Assembly: GCA_035267045.1 (NCBI GenBank)
Contig: DATFMH010000226.1
Span: 33,441 to 97,440 of the forward strand
DNA from: DATFMH01 sp035267045
GTDB lineage: Bacteria; Bacteroidota; Rhodothermia; Balneolales; DATFMH01
DNA: 64,000 bases
Direction of reading: 5' to 3'
Positions within the stretch are counted from its first letter, which is position 1, and every line of letters starts with the position of its first letter. Below, piece by piece: positions 34,770 to 43,080 of this stretch. The notes beneath the pieces were generated by a model that saw nothing but the letters and a program-made list of their open reading frames with translations, was not told the DNA's origin and did no database searches. A program made the position numbers and the translations under genes.

Positions 34770-35750
34770 ATGGAGTTAGATAAATGTAAGGTTGCGGTTA
34801 TCGGAACCGGTAATATCGGGTATCATCATTGCCGTAATTATAAGAGAATTAATGAGGCCGTTTTAATTGCAGTGGCCGATAAAGATATACGGAAGGCAAT
34901 GGAGGTTGCCGGGGAATTCAAATGCGATTATTACGACAGTTATGAAGAGTTGTTGAATAAAGAACAACCGATAGCCGTTTCCGTTTGCGTGCCAACAAGA
35001 TCGCATTATGAAATTGTAAAAGAATGCCTGCTGCGTGGCATTCACGTGTTGGTTGAGAAACCAATTTCTATCATACCGGACGAAATATCAGAATTGATAA
35101 CGCTGGCAAAGAAAAAGGGCGTTCGTTTAACGGTTGGCCATGTTGAACGTTTTAATCCGGCTCTGCAGAAATTAAAGTCGATTATTGATGAAGGAAATCT
35201 CGGTGAAATAACAAATATCATGTCGAGACGACTTGGTGGTTACCCGTCAAAATTAACCGATGTGGGAGTTTATTATGACCTGGCTGTCCATGATCTCGAT
35301 ATCTTTTATTATTTGACGCAACAATTGCCCGAACAGTTAAAGGTTCATAAGCTGAATGTTTTCTCCAAAGATATAGACGATTCAACAACGATTTTTATCG
35401 AGTATCCCCACTGTAGCGGGGTAATACAAGTGAATTGGATTACACCGGTTAAAATAAGGCAACTTGCTGTTACAGGTACACGGGGATACGCGGAAGTGAA
35501 TTATATCAATCAAAGTTTATCGCTATACGAGACGAATGTGAATCCGGATGATTTCGTAGAAAAGGATTTCCGCGAATTTTTAAGGAAGTATGGAAACCTG
35601 GCCAAAAAAGAAGTGGATATTGTTAAAGAGGAACCGCTGTATCTCGAATTATGTAATTTTATAGGTGCTATTCAGGAGAAAGAACAATTGGTAGTCAAGA
35701 CTTCAGAGATATATAAAACCATGAAAATTATGAGCCAATATGATCATTAA
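34770..35750 (+). CDS. Gfo/Idh/MocA-family NAD(P)-dependent oxidoreductase
   Basis: 326 aa. Rossmann domain with VAVIGTGNIGYHHCRNY (residues 8-24), and the family motif HVLVEKPIS, which carries the catalytic-dyad lysine (EKP). The C-terminal alpha/beta domain contains GGYPSKLTDVGVYYDLAVHDLDIFYYL with the conserved HD. Relatives act on sugars or inositols, often UDP-sugars of surface polysaccharides. Its 3' end overlaps the next gene by 11 bases, so the two are likely partners. Confidence 0.87.
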   Translation: MELDKCKVAVIGTGNIGYHHCRNYKRINEAVLIAVADKDIRKAMEVAGEFKCDYYDSYEELLNKEQPIAVSVCVPTRSHYEIVKECLLRGIHVLVEKPISIIPDEISELITLAKKKGVRLTVGHVERFNPALQKLKSIIDEGNLGEITNIMSRRLGGYPSKLTDVGVYYDLAVHDLDIFYYLTQQLPEQLKVHKLNVFSKDIDDSTTIFIEYPHCSGVIQVNWITPVKIRQLAVTGTRGYAEVNYINQSLSLYETNVNPDDFVEKDFREFLRKYGNLAKKEVDIVKEEPLYLELCNFIGAIQEKEQLVVKTSEIYKTMKIMSQYDH

Positions 35751-36699
35751 AGACCGTGATCTTTCGGATCTGGATGAACAGGAATGGGATGAATTTATAA
35801 GGTTATCCAATAATGGGACCCTTTTTTCGGAGGCCCGTTTCTTCCATCATCATGATCACCAAAAGAATGTAAGATTTATATCCTGTCATGATGGGATAGA
35901 TATACTGGCCGGCGTAGTCGGACGATTTGAAGAGGATGAGTTCATATCTCCAACCGCGGCAAGTTACGGTGGGTTTATCATATTATCATTGAGTTTTGAG
36001 CAAACTGAGAAAGCTTTGTTGGCGATCATGGAGTATTTCAAAGATATCGGGTTACGTAAGATAAGCATGACTTTTCCGCCAATTGCTTACAACAGGGAGA
36101 TAAACCAGAATCTCGATTTCCTGTTACGTTATTATGGATTTACTGAAAGACAATCTCTTATATCGTCAATAACAGATACTACAGGCTATAGTGAGAAGTC
36201 ACTTTCTTCTATGTGCAGGAGAGCTGTGCGAAAATCCATTAAAAAAAATATTGAAGTACAACCTGTAACGGATATTAACAAATTCTATCCGATCCTCGAG
36301 GAAAATAAGGCCAAGTATGATTTGGAACCAACTCATTCAAAAGAGGAGATAAATTCACTGATGCAGCTTTATCCGGACAGGATAGAACTTTTGGGTGCAT
36401 ATAAGGATAATAAGTTATTAGCTGGCGTAATGAATATGAAATGTACCGATAATGTTATCCTGACATTTTATATAGCTTCGGATTATCAATACCAAAAACT
36501 TCGGCCGGTTAATCGACTTCTGCATGAGACGTGCCTGAAAGCCAAAAATGAGGATATTCGTTACGTCGATTTTGGCGTATCAATGGAGACGGATACTGAT
36601 AATCCAATGGATCCAAGACGCTCTCTCATATTTTTTAAAGAGCATTTTAACTCCCGGGGTTATCTTAGAAGTCGTTTCGAGTGGAATGATCAGAAATAA
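35740..36699 (+). CDS. FemAB/GNAT-like acyl- or aminoacyltransferase
   Basis: 319-aa protein with two tandem GNAT-like halves, as in FemAB/BioF2-type transferases. Recognisable pieces are SNNGTLFSEARFFHHH near the N-terminus, SMCRRAVRKSIKKNIEV in the middle, and ELLGAYKDNKLLAGVMNMKC, YQKLRPVNRLLHETCLKAKNEDIRYVDFG in the C-terminal half. It may transfer an acyl or aminoacyl group to a sugar or peptide made with its operon neighbours (glycosyltransferase and oxidoreductase). It overlaps the oxidoreductase gene by 11 bases and the convergent PorV-like gene by 10 bases. Confidence 0.7.
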   Translation: MIIKDRDLSDLDEQEWDEFIRLSNNGTLFSEARFFHHHDHQKNVRFISCHDGIDILAGVVGRFEEDEFISPTAASYGGFIILSLSFEQTEKALLAIMEYFKDIGLRKISMTFPPIAYNREINQNLDFLLRYYGFTERQSLISSITDTTGYSEKSLSSMCRRAVRKSIKKNIEVQPVTDINKFYPILEENKAKYDLEPTHSKEEINSLMQLYPDRIELLGAYKDNKLLAGVMNMKCTDNVILTFYIASDYQYQKLRPVNRLLHETCLKAKNEDIRYVDFGVSMETDTDNPMDPRRSLIFFKEHFNSRGYLRSRFEWNDQK

Positions 36700-37664
36700 T
36701 ATTTGAAACTAACCGAATAAACATTACCGAAGCCCGTTTCAAAAGGGACATACGCAAAATCTGCCTGAATGTCATTTGCCAGAATGCCCAGGCCAAAACT
36801 CATTTTACGTGCCGTTGTTTTGCTGAATCGATAACCGCCATGAAGCTGAATCAGCTGTGCTATATCGACTGACAGACCACTTGTTACGAATCCATTTGTT
36901 TGGGGTGTTAATCCACTTGACTGTTGGCTATCCGTAATATTGGCCTCATTCAATGGTTTTACGTAATCACTATTAACAGCTATGAGTACCGGTATTTCAG
37001 CATTCCCTGGTGTTGAAAATTGTATTACTTTTGCATGTATTCCGGCACTAAATGTCGTTGGAAGTTTACTTTTCGTTTCCTTTAGTTTACTCATATTACC
37101 GACATTCCGTATTGCAGCACCTAAACGAACTCTTTGATTTAATAAATTCAAAGCAGTCCCACCCGTCATAGCGTATCCCGTGGCACTATTCTGGAAGAAT
37201 TGTTCATAAAGATACATCATGTTTAATCCGAATGATAACGGTCCGAATTTTCGGGAATAAGCTGTAGCAATAGAGAAATTTTGAATGGAAAAGGTACCAT
37301 TTGATGCACCGGGTTGTTGACGTGATTCAATATTACTGACAGTGGATGTTAATACTCCAAATGCGATGGCATCATTTTTTCTTTTAAAATTGACAGAAGC
37401 ATGACTTATTCGTGTATCTGCTATCCAAAAAGTGTAGCTGACATCAAGATTCGATCTTTTTTCCAATGCAAGGTTAGCCGGATTGGTATATAGGTCGGCT
37501 GACCCGGCCAGAACAGCTGTTCTCGCTTCGGACAAAGAGAGAGTATAAGCGTCCGGCCCAATATTTAGAAAAGGCAGGCTGCTGTTAAACTCCTGTGCAA
37601 AAACCGTTGAATAACAGAAAAATAAAAAACCAAAAGCAACTAATGTCAGAGAAAAATTTTTCAT
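36690..37664 (-). CDS. PorV/PorQ-family outer-membrane beta-barrel protein
   Basis: 324 aa, signal peptide ending at VFAQ (residues 1-23). The mature protein starts with the PorV/PorQ hallmark LNIGPDAYTLSLSEARTAVLAGSADLYTNPANLA and continues as a beta-barrel ending in the aromatic strand VYSVSFKYYF. In Bacteroidota such proteins shuttle type IX secretion cargo or belong to the FadL-like UPF0164 group. Last gene of a four-gene minus-strand operon; 8 bases separate it from the second barrel gene. Confidence 0.8.
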   Translation of the reverse strand: MKNFSLTLVAFGFLFFCYSTVFAQEFNSSLPFLNIGPDAYTLSLSEARTAVLAGSADLYTNPANLALEKRSNLDVSYTFWIADTRISHASVNFKRKNDAIAFGVLTSTVSNIESRQQPGASNGTFSIQNFSIATAYSRKFGPLSFGLNMMYLYEQFFQNSATGYAMTGGTALNLLNQRVRLGAAIRNVGNMSKLKETKSKLPTTFSAGIHAKVIQFSTPGNAEIPVLIAVNSDYVKPLNEANITDSQQSSGLTPQTNGFVTSGLSVDIAQLIQLHGGYRFSKTTARKMSFGLGILANDIQADFAYVPFETGFGNVYSVSFKYYF

Positions 37665-37672
37665 AATTTAAC

Positions 37673-38800
37673 TTATAAAATAAGTCGTAAAGAAAATACG
37701 TGCATATTGGCTACACCATCTGGCTCTCTCAAAAATGCATAATCTATGGATGGTGAAAAATGATCGAATGGTAAATGTACTGAAAAACCAAGAGAAGGTA
37801 TATTTGTTTCACCTGATTGTTTCAAATCATTGACCTGCCAGCCGGCACGTAACGTGAATCGTTTATGAATGTGATAAGAGGCCCCGATTCTCCAAAGTTT
37901 ACTTTTAGAGGTGGCACTTTGAGTGATATCCCTTGTTGTTGGTATGCCGCTAACAGAGATCAACTCGGTGGTAATGGCATCGGATTGTTGTAACCGCAAT
38001 TCCCAATCTGAGGCTACGATCAGTTTTTTATGTAAGAAACGATAAGACACACCTAATTTGAGTCTTGTAGGGAAGCGATCTTTTGTTTGGAGGCTGCCAT
38101 TTGAACCATAATATTTCTGAGTATCCCAGGTATATGCGGCTAATAAATCCTGAATGGTAAACCCAATATTCAGATTGGTCACCGGTCGATATAAAAATCC
38201 AATATCAAAACCGGTACCTGTTGATGAAGAAACGTTTTTATGGAAATCAGCGTAATTGATTTTGACTCCGGCACCAATTTGAAGACGTGAGCTAACATTG
38301 ATTCCAAAATCGGCAAATAACTGAAATTGTTGTGTCGAGAAATAATTGGTATGATACCCACTATTACTACGGCCATCAATCGATCCCACTCTGGCATTTA
38401 TTAACCCGATATCAATGCCTGCTTGTGGCGGCAACTTGAAAGTGGCATTAACGCTATTAAGACTGCGATTAAAAGTCATGGCTGCTACGGAAATATCAAC
38501 CTGATTGTTTTCTATAGCGGCAGCCAGCGCAGGATTATAATGGGCATAAATACCTTCATCTTCCACACTGGTCATGGCGTTTCCCATAGCCATACCACGC
38601 GGACCAAATCCCATACGCGTGTAGGCGCCGGCATACCCACCATTTTGTGCACATGATATTCTCGCTGAAAATAATATTGCTGACACTACCAATAAAAGAA
38701 TCATTGTAAACTTACCTGATGGCAGCTGAATTTTGGGCACCAATATTTTATTAGGTTTAAACAAAATAATTTTCGAATAAATAATCATGAATAATAACAT
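37673..38800 (-). CDS. PorV-like outer-membrane beta-barrel protein
   Basis: 375-aa reading from the ATG at 38800, which overlaps the upstream stop codon (TAATG). A signal peptide-like core begins only at M33 (MILLLVVSAILFSARISCAQ), so the true start may be the ATG at 38704. The mature part begins AGAYTRMGFGPRGMAMGNAMTSV and YAHYNPALAAAIENN, the PorV/UPF0164 signature, followed by about a dozen amphipathic strands (GIDIGLINARVGSI, FRLKLGVSYRF-type repeats) and a C-terminal SLRLIL. It is a paralogue of the next gene downstream. Together they suggest a dedicated export route for the propeller protein upstream. Confidence 0.78.
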   Translation of the reverse strand: MLLFMIIYSKIILFKPNKILVPKIQLPSGKFTMILLLVVSAILFSARISCAQNGGYAGAYTRMGFGPRGMAMGNAMTSVEDEGIYAHYNPALAAAIENNQVDISVAAMTFNRSLNSVNATFKLPPQAGIDIGLINARVGSIDGRSNSGYHTNYFSTQQFQLFADFGINVSSRLQIGAGVKINYADFHKNVSSSTGTGFDIGFLYRPVTNLNIGFTIQDLLAAYTWDTQKYYGSNGSLQTKDRFPTRLKLGVSYRFLHKKLIVASDWELRLQQSDAITTELISVSGIPTTRDITQSATSKSKLWRIGASYHIHKRFTLRAGWQVNDLKQSGETNIPSLGFSVHLPFDHFSPSIDYAFLREPDGVANMHVFSLRLIL

Positions 38801-40353
38801 TATTGTAATACTAAAATCTTACCACCGTATTTGTGGTTGGGAGTTTTTATACGATAAAAAACAACTCCATTGGCAACGCGATGTCCATGGGCATCCAGGC
38901 CATCCCAAACTGCTTCATGTGTACCGCTGCTCAAGTATTTATTATCCAGAACACGTATCAGGTTCATTCCAAAATCGTAGAGCTTAATGCTAACATTCCC
39001 GCTGTTGGGTACCTTAAATTTTATTCTGACTATTCCGTGTTCACTTCTTGAATAGGGATTTGGATAAGCGTAACAATTAACATTCGGTGCATCTTTTTGA
39101 AAACGATTGCCTCCCTTAAGTGGAAGATTTACCCGCGTTATATCCCAGGTTTTTCCATTATCAATGGTTGAGGCAAGTCCATCACTGGTTCCAACCCAAA
39201 AACGATTTGTTGTTCGTGCCGTGGCGTAATATAAAGCATTGGCTTTAATAAAGGTGTTAGGGCTTTTAATTTGGGCGATGTGGTTCCAGGTCTTACCATT
39301 ATCCTTGCTTATGAATAATCCGGAATCACCTGTGGCAAAGATGGTCGAATCGTGAAAGGCCAGGTTGTAGATCTTTTCACCGGCAAGATGATGCTTGAAG
39401 GTTTTTCCATGATCGGTTGTTGAAACAACCCCATATTGTTCATTGCCATTTACTACCCAATTGGTTAGCCAAACCCTGTTGGTACCTGGCTGTTGTTTGA
39501 TGGTAATGATCCAATTACTCATCAGGCCGTCAATAGATGTCGAGGCTTGTTTATGATACCAGATGACACTGTCGCGGGGTGCCGCCAGGGCATTTGGTGA
39601 GATATTAACACCATCGGCCGTTCCAACCCAGACGTATCCGCTTTTATCTATTAATAAACCGAAACCAAGAAAATTGTTATCATTTCGGGGGTCAAAGCCA
39701 AAATTATAGGTATTGTTGGGATTCAAACTGTCGACACTGGTAGGTGGTAGAATCAGCCGATTCCAGTTTTTACCAAAATCCGTGCTACGTATCACACCAG
39801 AAGCCCAGTTAACAGAAAAAATAGTATTGCCGTGAAAGGCAACATCATATGGTGGAGATTGTTCAGGTACAACAACAGGTAAGGTTTTGATGTTATTTGC
39901 TCCGTAATGATAAACCGTGTCATCTTTCGATTCGAGTGGTAATGAAATGAAATTCCAATTATTGCCACCATCAACTGATGTATAATAACCCATACCAACG
40001 TCCGTAGCACTACCACTGACATCTTTTGTATAACCAAGTCCGGCAATAACGGTATCCCGACCTAAGGCTATAGAATAGAGGCGTCCCTGTCCGTTCGTGA
40101 CTGAGTCGGCTTTATCAGCCGTATACCAATCAATTTGTTTGCCAATGTGGCGTTGTAACAACGGACCAATCCATAATGTGTCTCCATAAGCATCCATGTT
40201 GGAAATGCCATTTTGATAAATTGAATTGACATTACCTTCGGGAACAGGCCCAACTATTTGTGCATTTGTCAGGTTGGCAAACAGTAATAAAAATGAAACC
40301 GCAAAAATATAACTCATGAATTTGTAATTGAAGCTGTATAAATTATTCATCAC
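38800..40353 (-). CDS. Secreted beta-propeller protein with C-terminal FlgD-like/sorting domain
   Basis: 517 aa. Signal peptide at residues 1-31 (core SYIFAVSFLLLFANLTNAQ). The body (about 60-400) is a BNR/photosystem-II-assembly-type propeller with repeated Asp-box-like turns (SVDGGNNWNFI, STDFGKNWNRL, SKDNGKTWNHI, TIDNGKTWDI). The last 95 residues begin with CYAYPNPYSRSEHGIVRIKFKVP and end GVVFYRIKTPNHKYGGKILVLQ, matching FlgD Ig-like and type-A sorting domains of type IX substrates. Its start overlaps the upstream lipoprotein gene by 4 bases and its end touches the barrel gene, so translation is coupled. Confidence 0.85.
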   Translation of the reverse strand: MMNNLYSFNYKFMSYIFAVSFLLLFANLTNAQIVGPVPEGNVNSIYQNGISNMDAYGDTLWIGPLLQRHIGKQIDWYTADKADSVTNGQGRLYSIALGRDTVIAGLGYTKDVSGSATDVGMGYYTSVDGGNNWNFISLPLESKDDTVYHYGANNIKTLPVVVPEQSPPYDVAFHGNTIFSVNWASGVIRSTDFGKNWNRLILPPTSVDSLNPNNTYNFGFDPRNDNNFLGFGLLIDKSGYVWVGTADGVNISPNALAAPRDSVIWYHKQASTSIDGLMSNWIITIKQQPGTNRVWLTNWVVNGNEQYGVVSTTDHGKTFKHHLAGEKIYNLAFHDSTIFATGDSGLFISKDNGKTWNHIAQIKSPNTFIKANALYYATARTTNRFWVGTSDGLASTIDNGKTWDITRVNLPLKGGNRFQKDAPNVNCYAYPNPYSRSEHGIVRIKFKVPNSGNVSIKLYDFGMNLIRVLDNKYLSSGTHEAVWDGLDAHGHRVANGVVFYRIKTPNHKYGGKILVLQ

Positions 40354-41192
40354 TTGACAAATACCAGGTGTGTTGTAGTTGTATCACTGTGCAATCCGGT
40401 TTTATCAACTGCAAAATAGGAAACGGTTAATTTATCAGCCGTATTGGAAGAACTCACCTGGAATCTGCGGGTATAAACACTGTCGCCTTTAAAGGCATCA
40501 CCGGAAACGGAACCTCCCACATTAGTAGAGCCACCATCGTCGTATAATAGGTACGGACTACCATTCAATGGCTTACCGGTGTTCTGGCTGACTAAGTTAA
40601 CGAGTACGCTGTCAATATTCGATTGTCCATCCGGATCCGTGACTTTTGCCTTAAAATCAACATAACTGGTATTACTACCGGATGGAATTTGAACAGAATC
40701 CGGATTACTCACACTAAGAACAACCGGAGGTTTACCAACATTACCTTGTACCGTGATAATGGTCTGATACCTGTTGGTAGATTGATTTTGCTTGTCAATG
40801 GCAAAGATATACACCTGGTATTCCGCAAAAGCTGTTGTTTTTAACTGTAATGGATATTTCGTTGTAAACCGGGATTTACTTTTATCAAAATTAGTAAGCT
40901 GTCCGGTTGCGATGGCTTGCGATGATTGAAGGTCAATAACCGTAAAAAAAGGATCACTTTTTATCAGGGAAGTATCTGTTACAGTAGCTGCAAAGGTCAA
41001 ATTAATGGTAGTATCTTTTTTTATGGCAGTGTTTTTAAAAGAAATATTCAGAGGAGATATTAAAACATCCTGTAAAATCACACTCTGAGTGTGAATGGGT
41101 TTAACGGAAGTAGTGTCACTGCAGGAAGTAAGAAAAACAAACGCAGCAATTAGCAGAAGAAAAATTCTAAAATGATTTAGATATCGCAGCAA
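40350..41192 (-). CDS. Lipoprotein with Ig-like repeats, unknown function
   Basis: 280-aa lipoprotein with lipobox FLTSC (C24). The mature part contains two probable Ig-like/cadherin-like sandwich domains (about residues 35-145 and 150-275), the second opening PPVVLSVSNPDSVQIPSG and containing the VTDPDGQSNIDSV turn common in bacterial adhesion domains. Start is TTG at 41192; it heads the minus-strand operon with the propeller and two PorV-like proteins, overlapping the propeller gene by 4 bases. A surface-anchored partner of the propeller is an inference from context. Confidence 0.72.
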   Translation of the reverse strand: MLRYLNHFRIFLLLIAAFVFLTSCSDTTSVKPIHTQSVILQDVLISPLNISFKNTAIKKDTTINLTFAATVTDTSLIKSDPFFTVIDLQSSQAIATGQLTNFDKSKSRFTTKYPLQLKTTAFAEYQVYIFAIDKQNQSTNRYQTIITVQGNVGKPPVVLSVSNPDSVQIPSGSNTSYVDFKAKVTDPDGQSNIDSVLVNLVSQNTGKPLNGSPYLLYDDGGSTNVGGSVSGDAFKGDSVYTRRFQVSSSNTADKLTVSYFAVDKTGLHSDTTTTHLVFVK

Positions 41193-41407
41193 AATCTTGA
41201 ACTAAAATTTTAAATGTAAATTGATTAAGTGAATAAGATGACGAAAGATATGGAATAATGTGAATATTCTTTCACCATTTTTAATCGAACACCGGGTGTA
41301 ACAACACATTCAGCATAAGATAACATTAAATCACCTTTTTTATTGATTCATTATCATTTATTTACAGCAATCGCCGATATTTTTTTATCAACTTTTTTAA
41401 AAGGCCA
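41193..41407. other. Intergenic region between the surface operon and the trp promoter
   Basis: About 215 bases, AT-rich, no ORF that I believe. It must contain the promoter of the leftward lipoprotein operon; the nearest candidate is TACATTTA on the minus strand about 45 bases before the TTG start. A small palindrome ACACC-G-GGTGT lies at about 41289-41299. Nothing else stands out. Confidence 0.4.
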
Positions 41408-41436
41408 TTGACATTAGCAGGAAATGAATATAAATT
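41408..41436 (+). promoter_or_regulatory. Candidate promoter of the trp operon
   Basis: A canonical TTGACA (41408-41413) is followed after 17 bases by TAAATT (41431-41436), or after 15 by TATAAA (41429-41434). The layout matches the nuo candidate promoter. Transcription from here would begin within a few bases of the leader ATG at 41444, giving a very short or absent 5' leader. Confidence 0.5.
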
Positions 41437-41443
41437 CACTGCC

Positions 41444-41497
41444 ATGATAAAGTCAGTACAGATATCCAATAGAAGTTGGTGGTGGTCGATTCGATAA
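41444..41497 (+). CDS. trpL: trp operon leader peptide with three consecutive Trp codons
   Basis: 17-codon ORF, MIKSVQISNRSWWWSIR, with TGG at codons 12, 13 and 14 (41477-41485) and TAA at 41495-41497. It lies 111 bases before trpE and just upstream of a terminator hairpin. Trp is rare, so three in a row in so short a peptide directly before a trp operon is the signature of a ribosome-mediated attenuator. The 5' arm of the first stem begins at the last base of the third Trp codon. No clear Shine-Dalgarno sequence; AGGAA lies about 20 bases upstream. Confidence 0.85.
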   Translation: MIKSVQISNRSWWWSIR

Positions 41498-41565
41498 GCG
41501 GATCGACGTTGGATAGTATTGTCTTTAATAAGAAATTTCAGAAACACAATGACGTCGGAACCCGC
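41464..41565 (+). promoter_or_regulatory. trp attenuator: pause stem and competing antiterminator stem
   Basis: Stem 1:2: ATCCAA (41464-41469) pairs with TTGGAT (41509-41514), and inside it GTCGAT (41485-41490) pairs with ATCGAC (41502-41507). Stem 2:3: GCGG (41498-41501) pairs with CCGC (41562-41565), and CGACGT (41504-41509) with ACGTCG (41552-41557); ATTGT/ACAAT (41518-41522 with 41546-41550) can add to it. 2:3 uses bases of 1:2 and also covers four bases of the terminator's left arm, so the three structures exclude one another in the required order. Pairings were found by reading, not by energy calculation. Confidence 0.78.
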
Positions 41566-41595
41566 TTCAAGCAAACTTGAAGTGGGTTTTTTTTT
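41559..41595 (+). terminator. trp attenuator terminator
   Basis: A 13-bp stem (41559-41571 with 41576-41588; left arm AACCCGCTTCAAG, one G-T pair) closes a CAAA loop and runs into nine T (41587-41595), 13 bases before the trpE ATG. It lies upstream of its operon, as an attenuator and not a simple end-of-gene terminator would. Confidence 0.93.
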
Positions 41596-41607
41596 GCTTA
41601 TAACAAT

Positions 41608-43080
41608 ATGAAATACAATAAATTTAAAGATTTAGCCCGGGGATATAATGCGATTCCGGTGTATCGTACCATGATGGATGATATACAAACCCCGGTATCG
41701 TTATTCCTGAAGCTGCGGGAAGGTGGGCGGTATCCATTTCTTCTCGAATCGGTTGAAGGTGGTGAAAATGTTGCCAGATACTCTTTTCTTGGCCGTAATC
41801 CCTATCAAATATTACGAAATCGTAATGGGGAATTGGTGCTGGAAAAAGATTCTGGTATTTATCCTTTAAACGGATCGTACTTTGAAAATATCAGATCCCT
41901 GATCGGCAAATATCGTGAACCGGTAATTCCTGATCTGCCGCGATTAACTGGTGGAGCGGTTGGCTATTCTTCTTACGATACGATTCGAATGATTGAAGAA
42001 TTGCCTGATATGCCGGAAGATGACCTGGAGCTGCCGGAATCCATTTGGGCGTTTTATGATGAAATCTACGCATTTGATCATGTGAAACACCGGATCATAC
42101 TCATTAAAACAATTTTTATTGATGATGCTGATGATGTGAAGCTCAAAGAGCGATATGAGTATGCACAACAGTCATTGGATTCCATGCAGGAAGTGATGAA
42201 TAAAAGTGTATCATATAATACACCTTTTCATCTTTCGGGAAATGGTATAAGCAGCAATACCGGCAGGAAGCAATATCAGGATATGGTAGAGAAGGCCCGT
42301 GATTATATTTACGAGGGCGATATCTTTCAGGTTGTGCTTTCGCAAAGATTCACAACGCAATTTGAGGGTGATCGTTTCATGCTTTACAGAGCGCTTCGAA
42401 CGGTTAATCCTTCGCCGTATTTATTTTATCTTGATTTCGGGGAGTTTGCCTTGATTGGCTCATCACCCGAAGTATTGGTAAGAGTTCAGGACGGCATTGC
42501 AGAAGTCCTTCCTATAGCCGGGACACGTCCAAGAGGTAAAACGACAGAAGAGGATCTGGCATTTGAAGTCGACTTGAAAAATGATCCTAAAGAGTTATCG
42601 GAACATGTGATGTTGGTTGATCTGGGGCGGAATGACCTCTCACGTATTTGTAAACCCGGTTCGGTGTCGATTAAGCGAAACATGGGTGTAGAACGTTATT
42701 CTCATGTTATGCATATTGTTTCGGATGTAGCAGGTAATTTATCGGATAATTGTGATGCGGTTGATGCTCTAAAACATTGTTTCCCGGCGGGTACAGTTAG
42801 TGGTGCTCCAAAAGTAAGAGCTATGGAAATTATTGATGAGCTTGAAGTTAATAAACGCGGACCTTATGCCGGTGCCATTGGTTATTTCGATTTTTCCGGT
42901 AATATGGACACCTGTATCGCCATTAGAACAATGATAGCTACAGATAAGAATATTTATATACAAGCCGGTGCCGGTATTGTTGCGGATAGTAATCCGGCTA
43001 AAGAATATGAAGAAACACAAAATAAAGCGCGTGCACTGGTTGAGGCATTAAACGTTGCACTTAATAATAATGATAAATGA
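41608..43080 (+). CDS. trpE: Anthranilate synthase component I
   Basis: Converts chorismate to anthranilate with ammonia from TrpG. 490 aa. The Trp feedback-binding motif LLES (residues 45-48, YPFLLESVEGGENVARYSF) indicates allosteric inhibition. Catalytic chorismate-binding segments include YIYEGDIFQVVLSQRF, SSPEVLVRVQDG, LPIAGTRPRGKT, HVMLVDLGRNDL, FPAGTVSGAPKVRAMEII and IQAGAGIVADSNPAKEYEET. First gene of the trp operon, directly behind the attenuator; it overlaps trpS by 4 bases (ATGA). Confidence 0.96.
   Translation: MKYNKFKDLARGYNAIPVYRTMMDDIQTPVSLFLKLREGGRYPFLLESVEGGENVARYSFLGRNPYQILRNRNGELVLEKDSGIYPLNGSYFENIRSLIGKYREPVIPDLPRLTGGAVGYSSYDTIRMIEELPDMPEDDLELPESIWAFYDEIYAFDHVKHRIILIKTIFIDDADDVKLKERYEYAQQSLDSMQEVMNKSVSYNTPFHLSGNGISSNTGRKQYQDMVEKARDYIYEGDIFQVVLSQRFTTQFEGDRFMLYRALRTVNPSPYLFYLDFGEFALIGSSPEVLVRVQDGIAEVLPIAGTRPRGKTTEEDLAFEVDLKNDPKELSEHVMLVDLGRNDLSRICKPGSVSIKRNMGVERYSHVMHIVSDVAGNLSDNCDAVDALKHCFPAGTVSGAPKVRAMEIIDELEVNKRGPYAGAIGYFDFSGNMDTCIAIRTMIATDKNIYIQAGAGIVADSNPAKEYEETQNKARALVEALNVALNNNDK

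Noticed and set aside
41362..41574. 70-codon minus-strand ORF across the trp leader
   Set aside because: It runs antisense through the leader peptide and attenuator stems; its openness is explained by that sequence, and the product resembles no family.
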